Positions 46,172 to 55,241 of a stretch of 64,000 nucleotides of DNA are shown piece after piece. Position 1 is the stretch's first letter. Each line of letters starts with the position of its first letter. The position numbers were made by a program, and so were the translations under genes. Origin of the DNA: Gammaproteobacteria bacterium (lineage in GTDB: Bacteria > Pseudomonadota > Gammaproteobacteria > Pseudomonadales > Porticoccaceae); assembly GCA_016191205.1 (NCBI GenBank), contig JACPPB010000007.1, positions 1 to 64,000 on the forward strand, in the 5' to 3' direction. Under the pieces are notes generated by a model. It did no database searches. It was not told where the DNA came from and saw nothing but the letters and a program-made list of their open reading frames with translations.

Positions 46172-46459
46172 TCACTTGCGCTGTGAGCGCTCGAATACGC
46201 GATCCAGCTTGCTCTGAACTTCGGAGGCCGTAGCCTGAGCTTTGTCAGCCTTGGCAGAGGCTGCGTCTGCCGCGGATTTTGCGGCTGAAGCAGTTTGCTG
46301 CGCTGAGCTCGCGCTCTGCTTGGCTTCCTGAGCAGTACGCAGCGCTTCGTCTGCCGTGCTCTGGGCCTTCTGGACGCTGGAGTTGGATGCGCAACCTGCG
46401 GCCAGAGCCACAACAGCTGCCAGAGCCAGTACCTTTATTCCCTTGCTTTGCTGAAGCAT
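46172..46459 (-). CDS. Murein lipoprotein, OprI/Lpp-like alanine zipper
   Basis: A 95-residue lipoprotein: signal and lipobox ALAAGC (Cys near residue 23), then a heptad-patterned alanine-rich helix (ASAAKSAADAASAKADKAQ) and a basic end FERSQRK whose terminal lysine can be joined to peptidoglycan. This is the Lpp/OprI design, tying outer membrane to cell wall. The 204 bases upstream are gene-free and AT-richer than the surroundings, consistent with a strong promoter. Confidence 0.88.
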   Translation of the reverse strand: MLQQSKGIKVLALAAVVALAAGCASNSSVQKAQSTADEALRTAQEAKQSASSAQQTASAAKSAADAASAKADKAQATASEVQSKLDRVFERSQRK

Positions 46460-46663
46460 GGTAAATCCCCTTGATGGAATGATCAGTTTGGCACACTAAC
46501 GAAACAGTGGTGTCGCATCGCCCCCGATTGCCCGGCACCGCCCAACCCGCAGACAGCGCTCAAACCGCCAGGCACCACGACCACCGGCGGAACCATACCA
46601 AATTCAGACCAAAAACGCAGCCGATATGTATCAAGTTCTTATGCAAATTCCGGTAGCGAGTGC

Positions 46664-47632
46664 TCAAAGTCGGGCGGGGGCGGCAACTGGCGCCGTTTCC
46701 GGCGGTGCGGGCGAAACCGCATGCAGCGGGCGAACCCAAAAATCCAGGTCGCGCGGTGCCCCGCTGCGGCGCCAGGCCTCGAGCGCGGCCTTTACGCTGT
46801 CAAAACGCCCGAAAGTGACCAAAGCGTGGTACGGACCCTGAGGTTCGTGGCGCAGGATCAAGTCCGGCAGCTCTTCGAGGTTGTGCTGGGCAATGTAAGC
46901 GCGGGCAGCACGCTCACTTCTGAAGGCGCCGATCTGCACCGTGTAGGTACGCCGGTCGCTGACGCCCGGCTGATCCGATCCCGAAACCGGGCCAGGCGCC
47001 GGAACTGACTGTTTTGGGGCGGACATGGCGGCGACGGCGAGCGCGTTTTCGGATTCCGGTGCCAACTCGCGGGCATCTCCCTTCCGTTCCGCTATCGCTT
47101 TCACGTCTGCTGCCGCCTTTTCCCAGCGCGCCAATACCGGCTCCGGCTCGGGAGGCGGTTTCCGCGGTTCCGGATTTGACGTCTTGGACGCGGGCGCCGG
47201 TGGGATGTCCACACCTCCAGCCGACAGTGCCGGCAGGCCTGCGCTCCAGCGATTGGTTGCGCCCACACCCTTGTCTGTGCCGGCACTGTCGTGCACGAAC
47301 GCCGATTGAGACGCCGTCTCGGCGGTGCTCCTCGTCGCGTTTCGCGGATCATCTGCGACAACCGCAGTTCCGACCGCGCCGCCACGCGCAACCTGACGCG
47401 GCGCGTCGGCAGGGTTGGCTTGCCGAGCCGCCGCGCCCTGTGCCGCGGGCGCTACATTGCCCTTGCTCTGATTGCAGGTCCAGTCGCGCCCATCCGGTGT
47501 TCGCTCGCAGAACCAGCTTTCCCGATCACTTTGCGACGACGACGTTGCGCAGCCGGCCGAGCAAATCACGAGCGCGCCCATCAGGGCTTTGCGAGGCAAC
47601 GCCCAACCGCTACGCTGTGATCGCCCAGGCAT
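46664..47632 (-). CDS. SPOR-domain lipoprotein
   Basis: About 322 residues from the ATG at 47632; a TTG at 47647 overlapping the upstream stop as TTGA is an alternative. A signal with lipobox ICSAGC (Cys near residue 28) is followed by a long proline/alanine-rich linker and a C-terminal SPOR domain (RRTYTVQIGAFRSERAARAY, YHALVTFGRFDSVKAALEAW). SPOR domains bind denuded peptidoglycan at the division site, so a septal cell-wall role is likely. Confidence 0.82.
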   Translation of the reverse strand: MPGRSQRSGWALPRKALMGALVICSAGCATSSSQSDRESWFCERTPDGRDWTCNQSKGNVAPAAQGAAARQANPADAPRQVARGGAVGTAVVADDPRNATRSTAETASQSAFVHDSAGTDKGVGATNRWSAGLPALSAGGVDIPPAPASKTSNPEPRKPPPEPEPVLARWEKAAADVKAIAERKGDARELAPESENALAVAAMSAPKQSVPAPGPVSGSDQPGVSDRRTYTVQIGAFRSERAARAYIAQHNLEELPDLILRHEPQGPYHALVTFGRFDSVKAALEAWRRSGAPRDLDFWVRPLHAVSPAPPETAPVAAPARL

Positions 47633-47643
47633 GGCCGCAGTAT

Positions 47644-47904
47644 TCAAATACCGAGGTCGGCGAGCGCATCGACGACCCGGCGAATGGCAGCGGCGATGCC
47701 CGGGTGATCGGACTCGAACACACCCACCTGGGCCTCGAGCCGCGCGCGCAGCTTTCTCCGCCCCGCGTTCAGGGGTTCGGCGGTAAGGGTGGTGACGTCG
47801 TGGACCACGTTACTCACGAGCGTCAGCAGATCGGGATCTGCCGCGCTGGCGCGCGCAAGCTCCTCCTGCAGGGCAGCCAACTCTTCGGCGAGGGATTTCT
47901 GCAT
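47644..47904 (-). CDS. DUF4404-family protein
   Basis: An 86-residue helical protein starting MQKSLAEELAALQEELARAS at 47904, with TAEPLNAGRRKLRARLEAQV and a C-terminal HPGIAAAIRRVVDALADLGI. These features match DUF4404, small proteins of unknown function. Its stop lies at the start of the SPOR lipoprotein gene, so the two are probably co-transcribed. Confidence 0.8.
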   Translation of the reverse strand: MQKSLAEELAALQEELARASAADPDLLTLVSNVVHDVTTLTAEPLNAGRRKLRARLEAQVGVFESDHPGIAAAIRRVVDALADLGI

Positions 47905-48288
47905 ATCTAAGGCTCCGACCATGCGTTATTGCTGGGATTTCGGGGATGGCTTGAACAAGTGCCGCGGCGAACCCGGGAGAACGCCATTTTCCGATCCGGT
48001 TTTGGCATGCGTACCGTACCCGAAAAAACGGCCGTTCCGCGCACCCGTCGGCTTGAGTCACCACCGGACAACCATCGTACCCGCCTGGGCAAGCCGCCAG
48101 AACGCTTTGATATTCCCGGGTCCCCGCCGGCACGGGACGACGATGCCGCGGTGATGCCAAGCATCCGCGTGCTCACCGGATGCTACTTTATGCCATGCCC
48201 GGCGGTTAGCACAGGAGCGGTTGATCCGCCGGGGGCGCGTCACCACCGCGCACCACAATAATGCGCCACTCAGGCGCCCGCATTATGC
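47905..48288. other. Gene-free stretch between DUF4404 and amtB
   Basis: No credible gene on either strand. Near its right end an imperfect palindrome (TAATGCGCC, ACTCA, GGCGC-CC-GCATTA, about 48259-48285) lies just upstream of the sigma-54-type promoter and could be an activator site. The rest shows nothing I can name. Confidence 0.5.
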
Positions 48289-48303
48289 TGGCGCAATATT
48301 TGC
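48289..48303 (+). promoter_or_regulatory. Sigma-54-type promoter for amtB
   Basis: TGGC, seven bases, TTGC (TGGCGCAATATTTGC), with the GG and GC pairs separated by ten bases as required for RpoN promoters. It lies 113 bases before the amtB ATG. Nitrogen-regulated RpoN control is usual for ammonium transporter genes. Confidence 0.7.
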
Positions 48304-48416
48304 CCCGCAAAGGGAATAGCTCCAGATTTCCAGAAAATATGCCCACAAATGGGGCTATATCATCCTTGCTTTAATAATTTCGCACCATTTTTGAGCACAT
48401 TTTCCGCGAGACATCT

Positions 48417-49742
48417 ATGTTGCCTGCACCGAAAAACCCCGTTGGACCACCCCCCGCTGCGCTTCTTCTCCTGATGCCACTGCTGGCACTGCCGACTTCC
48501 GGACACGCGGATACCCTGAACGGCGCGGACACGGCCTGGATGCTGACCGCCACCGCGCTCGTGCTGTTCATGACCATCCCCGGACTGTCGCTGTTTTACA
48601 GCGGCCTGGTGCGCACCAAAAATGTGCTTTCGGTGGCCATGCAGTGCTTCGCGATTACCTGCGGCGCCTCGGTTATCTGGCTGCTGGTCGGCTACAGCCT
48701 CGCTTTCAGCGACGGCGGCGGCGCCAACGCCTGGATCGGGGGCCTGGACCGGGCGCTGTTCCTGGGTGTCGGCGTGGACTCCGTCAAGGGCAGCATTCCG
48801 GAATCACTTTTCGCGCTCTTTCAAATGACCTTCGCCATCATCACTCCGGCCCTGATCGTCGGCGGCTTCGCCGAACGCATGCGCTTTTCGGCCATGCTGA
48901 TTTTCAGTCTGGCCTGGTTGCTGCTGGTGTATATCCCGGTATGCCACTGGGTCTGGGGCGGCGGCTGGCTGGCCCAGATGGGCCTGCTCGATTTCGCCGG
49001 CGGCACGGTGGTCCACATCACGGCCGGCGTCGCCGCCCTGGTTGCCGCCATGGTGCTGGGCCCCCGCAAGGGTTTCGGCACCCATAGCATGTCGCCCCAC
49101 AACCTGACCCTCACGGTCGCCGGCGCCGGGATGCTGTGGGTGGGCTGGTTCGGTTTCAACGGTGGTTCCGCGCTCGCCGCCAACGGCAGCGCCAGCATGG
49201 CGATTCTGGTGACGCACGTCTCGGCCTCCGCCGGCGCCCTCGCCTGGATGGGGATGGAGTGGCTGCGCCACGGCAAACCCTCGGTGCTCGGCATCGTCAC
49301 CGGCATGGTGGCGGGGCTCGGCACCATCACGCCGGCGTCTGGCTATGTGGGCCCGGGCGCGGCGCTGCTGATCGGGCTCGGGGCAGGCGTGCTCTGCTAT
49401 TTCGCCACCCAGACCATCAAACAGGTGTTGCGGATAGACGATTCGCTGGATGTGTTCCCGGTCCACGGCGTGGGCGGAATACTCGGCACCCTGCTGGCCG
49501 GCGTCTTTGCGTCCGACCAGTTGGGTGTGTTCAGCGGCAGGGGCTATGCCGCGGGAATGACGATGGGCACTCAGGTGGGCGTTCAATTAGTGGGGATCGC
49601 GGCTACCCTGATATTCACTGCGGTCGTGACCTTCGCATTGCTCAAGGTTCTGGATCTCACCCTGGGCTTGCGCGTAACCACTGACCAGGAGACCGAGGGC
49701 CTCGACCTCACCCAGCACGACGAGCGCGGTTACGATCTCTGA
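48417..49742 (+). CDS. amtB: Ammonium transporter
   Basis: A 441-residue Amt/MEP channel with a cleavable signal (LPTSGHA, residues about 19-25) and eleven predicted membrane segments. Family motifs: GLSLFYSGLVRTKNVLSVAM and the pore twin histidines in FAGGTVVHITAGVAAL and DVFPVHGVGGILGTL. It conducts ammonium into the cell under nitrogen shortage. No glnK gene adjoins it, although glnK-amtB is the common arrangement. A terminator shared with the convergent DUF6580 gene follows. Confidence 0.94.
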   Translation: MLPAPKNPVGPPPAALLLLMPLLALPTSGHADTLNGADTAWMLTATALVLFMTIPGLSLFYSGLVRTKNVLSVAMQCFAITCGASVIWLLVGYSLAFSDGGGANAWIGGLDRALFLGVGVDSVKGSIPESLFALFQMTFAIITPALIVGGFAERMRFSAMLIFSLAWLLLVYIPVCHWVWGGGWLAQMGLLDFAGGTVVHITAGVAALVAAMVLGPRKGFGTHSMSPHNLTLTVAGAGMLWVGWFGFNGGSALAANGSASMAILVTHVSASAGALAWMGMEWLRHGKPSVLGIVTGMVAGLGTITPASGYVGPGAALLIGLGAGVLCYFATQTIKQVLRIDDSLDVFPVHGVGGILGTLLAGVFASDQLGVFSGRGYAAGMTMGTQVGVQLVGIAATLIFTAVVTFALLKVLDLTLGLRVTTDQETEGLDLTQHDERGYDL

Positions 49743-49752
49743 TTCCCGCACC

Positions 49753-49792
49753 GGCCACCGCCATGGTCGGAACAACGGCCATGGCGGTGGCC
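49753..49792. terminator. Bidirectional terminator-like hairpin
   Basis: GGCCACCGCCATGG (49753-49766) and CCATGGCGGTGGCC (49779-49792) form a perfect 14-base stem with a 12-base loop, placed between the convergent amtB and DUF6580 genes. No T run, so termination strength is uncertain. Confidence 0.65.
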
Positions 49793-49796
49793 GCCT

Positions 49797-50312
49797 TCAG
49801 ACCAGCGCCGGGTCCCGGTTCGACCGGGTGGCGAACCAGTGCTCCATCCCGAACAGCAACGCGCCGTAACCCAGGGTCGCCAGCAGGGTCTGGTGAAAAA
49901 ACGGCAGTGCCGCGAGATAGCAGGCCGCCAGCCCGGCGCCGGTGGCGGGATAGAGATCCTGGGTCAACCAGACGCCGGCGTTGCTGACCAGAAAAAACAG
50001 GCTCGCGCCCGCCACTCCCGCCGCCAGCAACGGCAGGGGACGGCGGCGTGCTCCGAGCCAGCGCCCGGCCGCGACCACCAGCGCCATGCCCAGATAGACA
50101 AACACCATGGTGGCGTGAAATCCCAGCCACAGATCCGCCAGCAGCATCGCCGTCAACGGCAACAGCAGTGCCAGCCGCCAGTCCCGCACCGCCGCGCCGC
50201 TGAACAGGGCCAGCGCCATCACCGGCGAAAAATTCGGTGGATGCGGCAGCAGGCGGGTCAGCGCGGCAATCGCGATGGCCAACACGAGGACACGGATGGT
50301 CGGGGACGGCAT
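49797..50312 (-). CDS. DUF6580 membrane protein, probable B12-regulon transporter component
   Basis: A 171-residue integral membrane protein with five or six helices, from the ATG at 50312. Conserved-looking parts: PHPPNFSPVMALALFSGAAV near the start and ACYLAALPFFHQTLLATLGY near the end; this matches DUF6580, which resembles ECF-transporter S components. It starts 30 bases after the btuB stop on the same strand, so it is under the same cobalamin riboswitch. A role in cobalamin passage across the inner membrane is inferred. Confidence 0.75.
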   Translation of the reverse strand: MPSPTIRVLVLAIAIAALTRLLPHPPNFSPVMALALFSGAAVRDWRLALLLPLTAMLLADLWLGFHATMVFVYLGMALVVAAGRWLGARRRPLPLLAAGVAGASLFFLVSNAGVWLTQDLYPATGAGLAACYLAALPFFHQTLLATLGYGALLFGMEHWFATRSNRDPALV

Positions 50313-50341
50313 GGCAGAACTCCTCGTCACATGGTTACAGG

Positions 50342-52273
50342 TCAGAAGTCGCGGGAAAGGGTCAGCATCAGATTCCGCTCGGGCGATGGATACAGCGCCC
50401 GGGTGCCGAAAAAGCTGGCGAACTCAGTGTACTGCTTGTCGGTGATATTGTTCAGCCGGGCCAGCAACGTCCAGGACTGTCGGGTCCAGGTCGCCGCCAT
50501 ATTGGCCAGGGTATAACCACCCTGTTCCGTGCTGTTGCCGAGATCGAGGTTGCGAGGGCCGGTATACACCAGCTCGCCAAACAGGCTGAAGTTCGGGTCG
50601 AAGCGGTAGTTGGCGTTGAGTTTCAGCAACTGGCGGGCGACATCGGGCACCCGATTGTTGTCGTAGGGTCCCGCGACGAAGCGGGCATCGACATAGGTAT
50701 AAATGCCGCCCAACACGAGCGCGTCGGTCGCGTGGTAGCGCGCATCCAGGGTGCCGCCACGGCGCCGCGTGTCATCGAAATTGGCGTTGGCGCCAAAGTC
50801 ACCCAGCCCGGGATCGAAACCTATTTCGTGTTTCATGTCTTGCTGGAACAGCGCGGCATGGAGATCGACCGAGGACCAACTCCACTCGCTGCCCAGCTCC
50901 CAGGCGACGCCGCGCTGTACCTTCAGCGGAGTGAAATTGCCCATGAAATCGATGTTTTCGTCGGCTAGGGCGAAGCGGAACGTCTCGTCCCGGTTCAGGT
51001 AATAACGGCCGCTGTCGCCGCGCCAGTTGAGGCCGACGGTGTGTACCAGTGTGCTCTGGTCGTAGTTCAGGCCGAAGGGCGCCACTTCGGCATCCAGGCG
51101 GGCATGACGCAGCCCGCCTTGCAGATCGAGACGGTCGATCGGGGTATAGATGAAATGCAGATATTCGCTGCGTTTGCGCTGGCGCTGTTCCGTGCCGCTC
51201 GGGCCGAAGCCGAAATCCAGCGCGAAGTCGTAATCCACCCGCTCGATATCCATGCCCAGCGTGGCGCGCAACCCGTCCGCCGTAAACACCAGGCGCGGAT
51301 CGAGCGTCTTGACCCGGCGTTGCTGGCCCGTGACGGCGGCGCCAAAGCTCGACATCGAATTGATGTCCACGTCTTCGTTCCGGTCGCCGTAGCTCGCGAA
51401 CAGCTCCAGATACTCGCCGAGCCGCTGATCGATCCCGATCCGGGCCGCCCGGTTATTGGCGTTGTAATCATTGAAGCTGGAACCCGCTTGACGCCGGTTC
51501 TGCGCGACCTGGGCCGCCGAGAGCGCGCCTGCCAGGCGATAGTCGTCATCGCTCTCGCTCGCCTCGACGAACAGTTCGCCATCCGCGTGGCGCCAGCCCG
51601 CCCGACCCCGGTAGTTTCCGTAATTGACGGCGCCGCCGTCCCGGAAGGCTTCGCTGCGCTCCACCTCGCCGCCGAACCGGTAGTAGAGCCCGGACGCGAA
51701 CTGATCCTGGTAACTCCCGGCATAGTTTTCGGCAGCATAGCTGCCGTGCCCGACACTGATCCGGCCCTGGCGGGGCCCGCCGCTGCGCGTGATGATGTTG
51801 ATCACCCCGCCCACCGCCTGATCGCCGTAGAGGGTGCCGGCGCCGCCTTCCAGAATTTCCACGCGCTCGATGTCCTCCACCGCCACTGCGGTGAGATCGG
51901 GTCCGGCCAGATCCGTGTTGTTGAGGGAACGTCCATCCACCAGCACCAGGACGTTCTGGGCAGTGGCGAACCCGCGCAGGGCCAACCGACTGTCGCGTCC
52001 ATTGCCCATGCTGTCCTGTACCTGAACCGAGCCCAGGTTGCGCAGCAGGTCGGAAAGATTGTGGACGCCGCTGGCGCGGATTTGCGCCGCGTCGATCACC
52101 CGCACCGTGCTTGCGACATGATCGGCGCTGTAGGGCGAGCGGGTGGCGGTGACCACCAGATCTTCGTCGACCGGAAGGTCCGTGCCCGCTGCGGCGACCG
52201 CGAACAAGGGCGCCGCCAGCACGCCTGAAAGCGCGCCCGACAATAAACGTCTCGAATTGAACCGAACCGACAT
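50342..52273 (-). CDS. btuB: TonB-dependent vitamin B12 receptor, BtuB-like
   Basis: A 643-residue outer-membrane receptor from the ATG at 52273; the frame is open upstream into the leader. Signal peptide (LLSGALSGVLAAPLFAVAAA), TonB box EDLVVTATRS, plug domain (SDLLRNLGSVQVQDSMGNGR, VEILEGGAGTLYGDQAVGGV) and a beta-barrel ending LTLSRDF with the terminal aromatic needed for barrel insertion. The cobalamin riboswitch upstream identifies the substrate class. Confidence 0.92.
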   Translation of the reverse strand: MSVRFNSRRLLSGALSGVLAAPLFAVAAAGTDLPVDEDLVVTATRSPYSADHVASTVRVIDAAQIRASGVHNLSDLLRNLGSVQVQDSMGNGRDSRLALRGFATAQNVLVLVDGRSLNNTDLAGPDLTAVAVEDIERVEILEGGAGTLYGDQAVGGVINIITRSGGPRQGRISVGHGSYAAENYAGSYQDQFASGLYYRFGGEVERSEAFRDGGAVNYGNYRGRAGWRHADGELFVEASESDDDYRLAGALSAAQVAQNRRQAGSSFNDYNANNRAARIGIDQRLGEYLELFASYGDRNEDVDINSMSSFGAAVTGQQRRVKTLDPRLVFTADGLRATLGMDIERVDYDFALDFGFGPSGTEQRQRKRSEYLHFIYTPIDRLDLQGGLRHARLDAEVAPFGLNYDQSTLVHTVGLNWRGDSGRYYLNRDETFRFALADENIDFMGNFTPLKVQRGVAWELGSEWSWSSVDLHAALFQQDMKHEIGFDPGLGDFGANANFDDTRRRGGTLDARYHATDALVLGGIYTYVDARFVAGPYDNNRVPDVARQLLKLNANYRFDPNFSLFGELVYTGPRNLDLGNSTEQGGYTLANMAATWTRQSWTLLARLNNITDKQYTEFASFFGTRALYPSPERNLMLTLSRDF

Positions 52274-52424
52274 GAACGTGCTCCGCAAGAAAAACCGCCG
52301 GACACGGCCACAGCAGCGGAGACCACAAAAGTAGCGTCCCGGCGCGGCAACCGTGCGTCTGCGCTGCACGGCGAACCACGACGGCCCGCAGTAACGGTTA
52401 CCCCGACCGTTACACGACAACGCG

Positions 52425-52610
52425 GCTGTGGCAGGTCTCCTGGCTTCCGGGTCAGTGCGTCCGCCCGCCTTCCCGACCGAGGTCAGTGGCATCCGGGCGG
52501 CGCTCGCCGGGTACAGTTGCGGAGACAGCTTCGATTGACGCAGCCACTTGGGCTGCGGGCGAATTCCCTCGGGGCCCTCGCGGGCACCACAACGGCGGGG
52601 ATTCTACCAG
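52425..52610 (-). ncRNA. Cobalamin riboswitch
   Basis: On the minus strand the conserved cobalamin-aptamer blocks occur in order: GAGGGAA, GCTGTCTCCGCAACTGT (B12-box-like), ATGCCACTG, TCGGGAAGGC and CCGGAAGCCAGGAGACCTGC. It lies about 150 bases before btuB, so adenosyl- or methylcobalamin would shut down btuB and the DUF6580 gene. The 52274-52424 leader between aptamer and gene would hold the expression platform. Confidence 0.95.
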
Positions 52611-52638
52611 CGCGCCGCTCGGCGCGCCGGTGGCATGG

Positions 52639-53532
52639 TCAGACTGGCGCCGGCTCGCAAAACACCACGCCCTCGCCAATCCAGCCGTTGGCCATCATGT
52701 GCCTGTAAACGTCGACGCTGGTCACGAAGCGGTGATTGCTGTCGTTTTGGGCGAAGCGGCCGTTGTAAAGCCGCCACACCGGCCGGGTGCCGGGGTAGCA
52801 GGCGCCGTTGGTGGGGACGAGCGCACGGAAGGCGATGCCCTCGTAGGTCCAGCCCGAGCCGGGCTGCTTGAGCAGTTCACACTCATTGGCGCCGGCGGTG
52901 TAGAAGTGCGGGTTCACCAGCGAAGAATAGAACCGGCATACCGGCCTGGCCGCGGCTGGCGCCGGGTAGTCCAGGGGCCAGGCACCGAAAATGCCCGTCG
53001 AGTACCAGCCTCCACCGCCACCGCCTTGCACCAGCGAGTTCGCCTCACTACCGTCGGCGGCAAGGAAATAATGCAAGGTTGTGCGATTACGAAATTCGCG
53101 AATCGGTCCATTGTAAGGACCAGGGCTAACGGTGACAGTCCCCACTTCCACCGGAGGGTAGGGAAGTAAAAATTGATCCCCATCGACCGGCGCAAGAATT
53201 TGGTAGACACCCCCGGGAAGTCCCGGGACGTTTGCTACCCTCCTTCGATCAAGGGGTACACCTCCACAATCCTGTGGAAGCACCATCCTCACATAAATTG
53301 CGCGCACACTCGCGGTTACCACCCGCGTATCGATGGCGATGTCAACATCGACATCATGAAGCTCGTCACTGCGCGCGCACTCAAACCATTCGATCGTAAA
53401 CGGCTGATAAGCTTCAGGCGCTGCAGGCGTTACCGTCACGGTCTGTGCCTGACTGAACATCGGCAATCCCGACAGACCACAGCCAAGCACCAGCCATAGC
53501 AATCGCCGCAAGCAACAGCGGATGGATTTCAT
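52639..53532 (-). CDS. Secreted protein with DUF5648-like C-terminal domain
   Basis: A 297-residue exported protein: signal peptide (LLWLVLGCGLSGLPMFSQAQ), an N-terminal beta-rich domain (TVTVTPAAPEAYQPFTIEWF) with two cysteines, a glycine-rich linker (near VQGGGGGGWY) and a C-terminal domain with RFYSSLVNPHFYTAGANEC and PVWRLYNGRFAQNDSNHRFV. The latter is the DUF5648 repeat seen in secreted proteins and lipases, probably a beta-trefoil/propeller-like binding module. Function unknown. Confidence 0.75.
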   Translation of the reverse strand: MKSIRCCLRRLLWLVLGCGLSGLPMFSQAQTVTVTPAAPEAYQPFTIEWFECARSDELHDVDVDIAIDTRVVTASVRAIYVRMVLPQDCGGVPLDRRRVANVPGLPGGVYQILAPVDGDQFLLPYPPVEVGTVTVSPGPYNGPIREFRNRTTLHYFLAADGSEANSLVQGGGGGGWYSTGIFGAWPLDYPAPAAARPVCRFYSSLVNPHFYTAGANECELLKQPGSGWTYEGIAFRALVPTNGACYPGTRPVWRLYNGRFAQNDSNHRFVTSVDVYRHMMANGWIGEGVVFCEPAPV

Positions 53533-53754
53533 GAGCGGTCTCCTGACCGATTGAACAAACGGGGTTGGCTGAACACCGCGGGCGCGGTGGGGAACCTGAG
53601 GCAAAGACCGCTACCGACAACTGTCGCGACCGCGGGGTGGTGGCGTGAACCTGGGGGATAATTTTCGGGACACGGCATCCTGGCAGTCCTTTATCCGCAG
53701 AGATTTGCGCAAAATAGCCGGCGGTCGTGTCAGCGGCAAGTCGCCGCACCGTTA

Positions 53755-55119
53755 CTACCCATCGAGCGCCGCCAGCGCCTCGGCGAGGTGGCGCACGCCG
53801 ACCACTTCCATGCCCGCCGGCGCCTGCTTGGGCGCATTGCCGGCCGGCACGATGGCGCGGGTAAAGCCGTGCTTGGCGGCCTCCCGCAGCCGCTCCTGGC
53901 CGCCGGGTACCGGGCGGATCTCGCCGGCGAGGCCGATCTCGCCGAAGGCCACCAGTTGCCGCGACAGCGGGCGGTCGCGAAAGCTCGACACCACCGCGAA
54001 CAGGACCGCGAGATCGGCGCCGGTCTCCAGCACCCGCACGCCGCCGACCACGTTGGCGAACACGTCCTGATCGCCCACCATCAGGCCGCCGTGGCGGTGC
54101 AGGACGGCGAGCAGCATGGCCAGCCGGTTGCCATCGAGCCCGACGGTAACCCGCCGGGGATTGCCGAGCGCGCTCGCGTCCACCAGCGCCTGCACTTCGA
54201 CCAGCAGCGGCCGGGTGCCCTCCCAGACCACCATCACCACGCTGCCGGCGGCGGTCTCCTCACCGCGCTGCAGGAAGATCGCCGAGGGGTTGGCGACCTC
54301 GCGCAGGCCGCGGTCGGTCATCGCGAACACGCCGAGCTCGTTGACCGCGCCGAAGCGGTTCTTGTGGCTGCGCAGAGTGCGAAAGCGGCTGTCGTCGGAA
54401 GCTTCCAGCATCAGCGAGCAGTCGATCATGTGCTCCAGCACCTTGGGGCCGGCGAGCGCGCCCTCCTTGGTGACGTGGCCGACCAGGAACAGGGCCATGC
54501 CGGTCTGCTTGGCCAGCCGCACCAGTTGCGCCGCGCTTTCGCGCACCTGCGACACGGTGCCGGGCGCGGCGCTGAGTTCGGCGCATTGCAGCACCTGTAC
54601 CGAGTCCACCACCATCACGCGGGGCGCGCGGCGCAGCGCGGTGGCACAGATGGTCTCGGTGGCGGTTTCCGCCATGATCTCGACCCGATCCAGGGGCAGC
54701 CCCAGGCGCCGCGCGCGCAGCGCCACCTGCTGGGGCGATTCCTCGCCGGTGACATAGAGCGCCGGCACCCGCGCGCCCAGTTCGCACAGGGCCTGGAGCA
54801 ACAGGGTGCTCTTGCCGGCGCCCGGCTCACCGCCCATGAGCACGCAGGAGCCCGCCACCAAGCCGCCGCCCAGCACCAGATCCAGCTCCGCAAAGCCGGT
54901 GGCCAGGCGCGGTTCCGCTGCCACCTCGACATCCGCAAGGCGCACGACCGCACCGTCCGCCGCGCCCGCGAAGCCCCGCGTCGCGCCGCCGGTCACCGCC
55001 GCGAGGCGGATTTCGGCGAGCGTATTCCAGGCGCCGCAATCGCCGCACTGGCCCTGCCATTTGCCGAATTCGGCGCCGCAGTCGCCGCAGACGTAGGCGC
55101 TCGCCGGTCTCTTCGCCAC
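53755..55119 (-). CDS. radA: DNA repair protein RadA
   Basis: A 454-residue RecA-like protein. The GTG at 55119 is chosen because GGGAGG lies just upstream and the family N-terminus begins there. Zinc finger CGDCGAEFGKWQGQCGDCG, Walker A GEPGAGKSTL near residue 96, the RadA KNRFG motif in SHKNRFGAVNELGVF, and a C-terminal Lon-like domain. RadA helps branch migration in homologous recombination. The 222-base gap before it shows nothing. Confidence 0.96.
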   Translation of the reverse strand: MAKRPASAYVCGDCGAEFGKWQGQCGDCGAWNTLAEIRLAAVTGGATRGFAGAADGAVVRLADVEVAAEPRLATGFAELDLVLGGGLVAGSCVLMGGEPGAGKSTLLLQALCELGARVPALYVTGEESPQQVALRARRLGLPLDRVEIMAETATETICATALRRAPRVMVVDSVQVLQCAELSAAPGTVSQVRESAAQLVRLAKQTGMALFLVGHVTKEGALAGPKVLEHMIDCSLMLEASDDSRFRTLRSHKNRFGAVNELGVFAMTDRGLREVANPSAIFLQRGEETAAGSVVMVVWEGTRPLLVEVQALVDASALGNPRRVTVGLDGNRLAMLLAVLHRHGGLMVGDQDVFANVVGGVRVLETGADLAVLFAVVSSFRDRPLSRQLVAFGEIGLAGEIRPVPGGQERLREAAKHGFTRAIVPAGNAPKQAPAGMEVVGVRHLAEALAALDG

Positions 55120-55241
55120 GCTGGCCTCCCCCCTGAATGCCGGCATCCTAGCAGGTTGCCGATATCCACAAATTCTCCGGCAGCGGGAACAGCGACGGCC
55201 GGGGGCGCGGTCCGCAACGGCGATCTGCTAAAGTGGCCGCC

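Noticed and set aside
39269-48280. Shared 16-mer GCCACTCAGGCGCCCG near 39269 and 48265
   Set aside because: One such match is expected by chance in 64 kb of GC-rich DNA; the contexts (end of a gene, intergenic) are unrelated.
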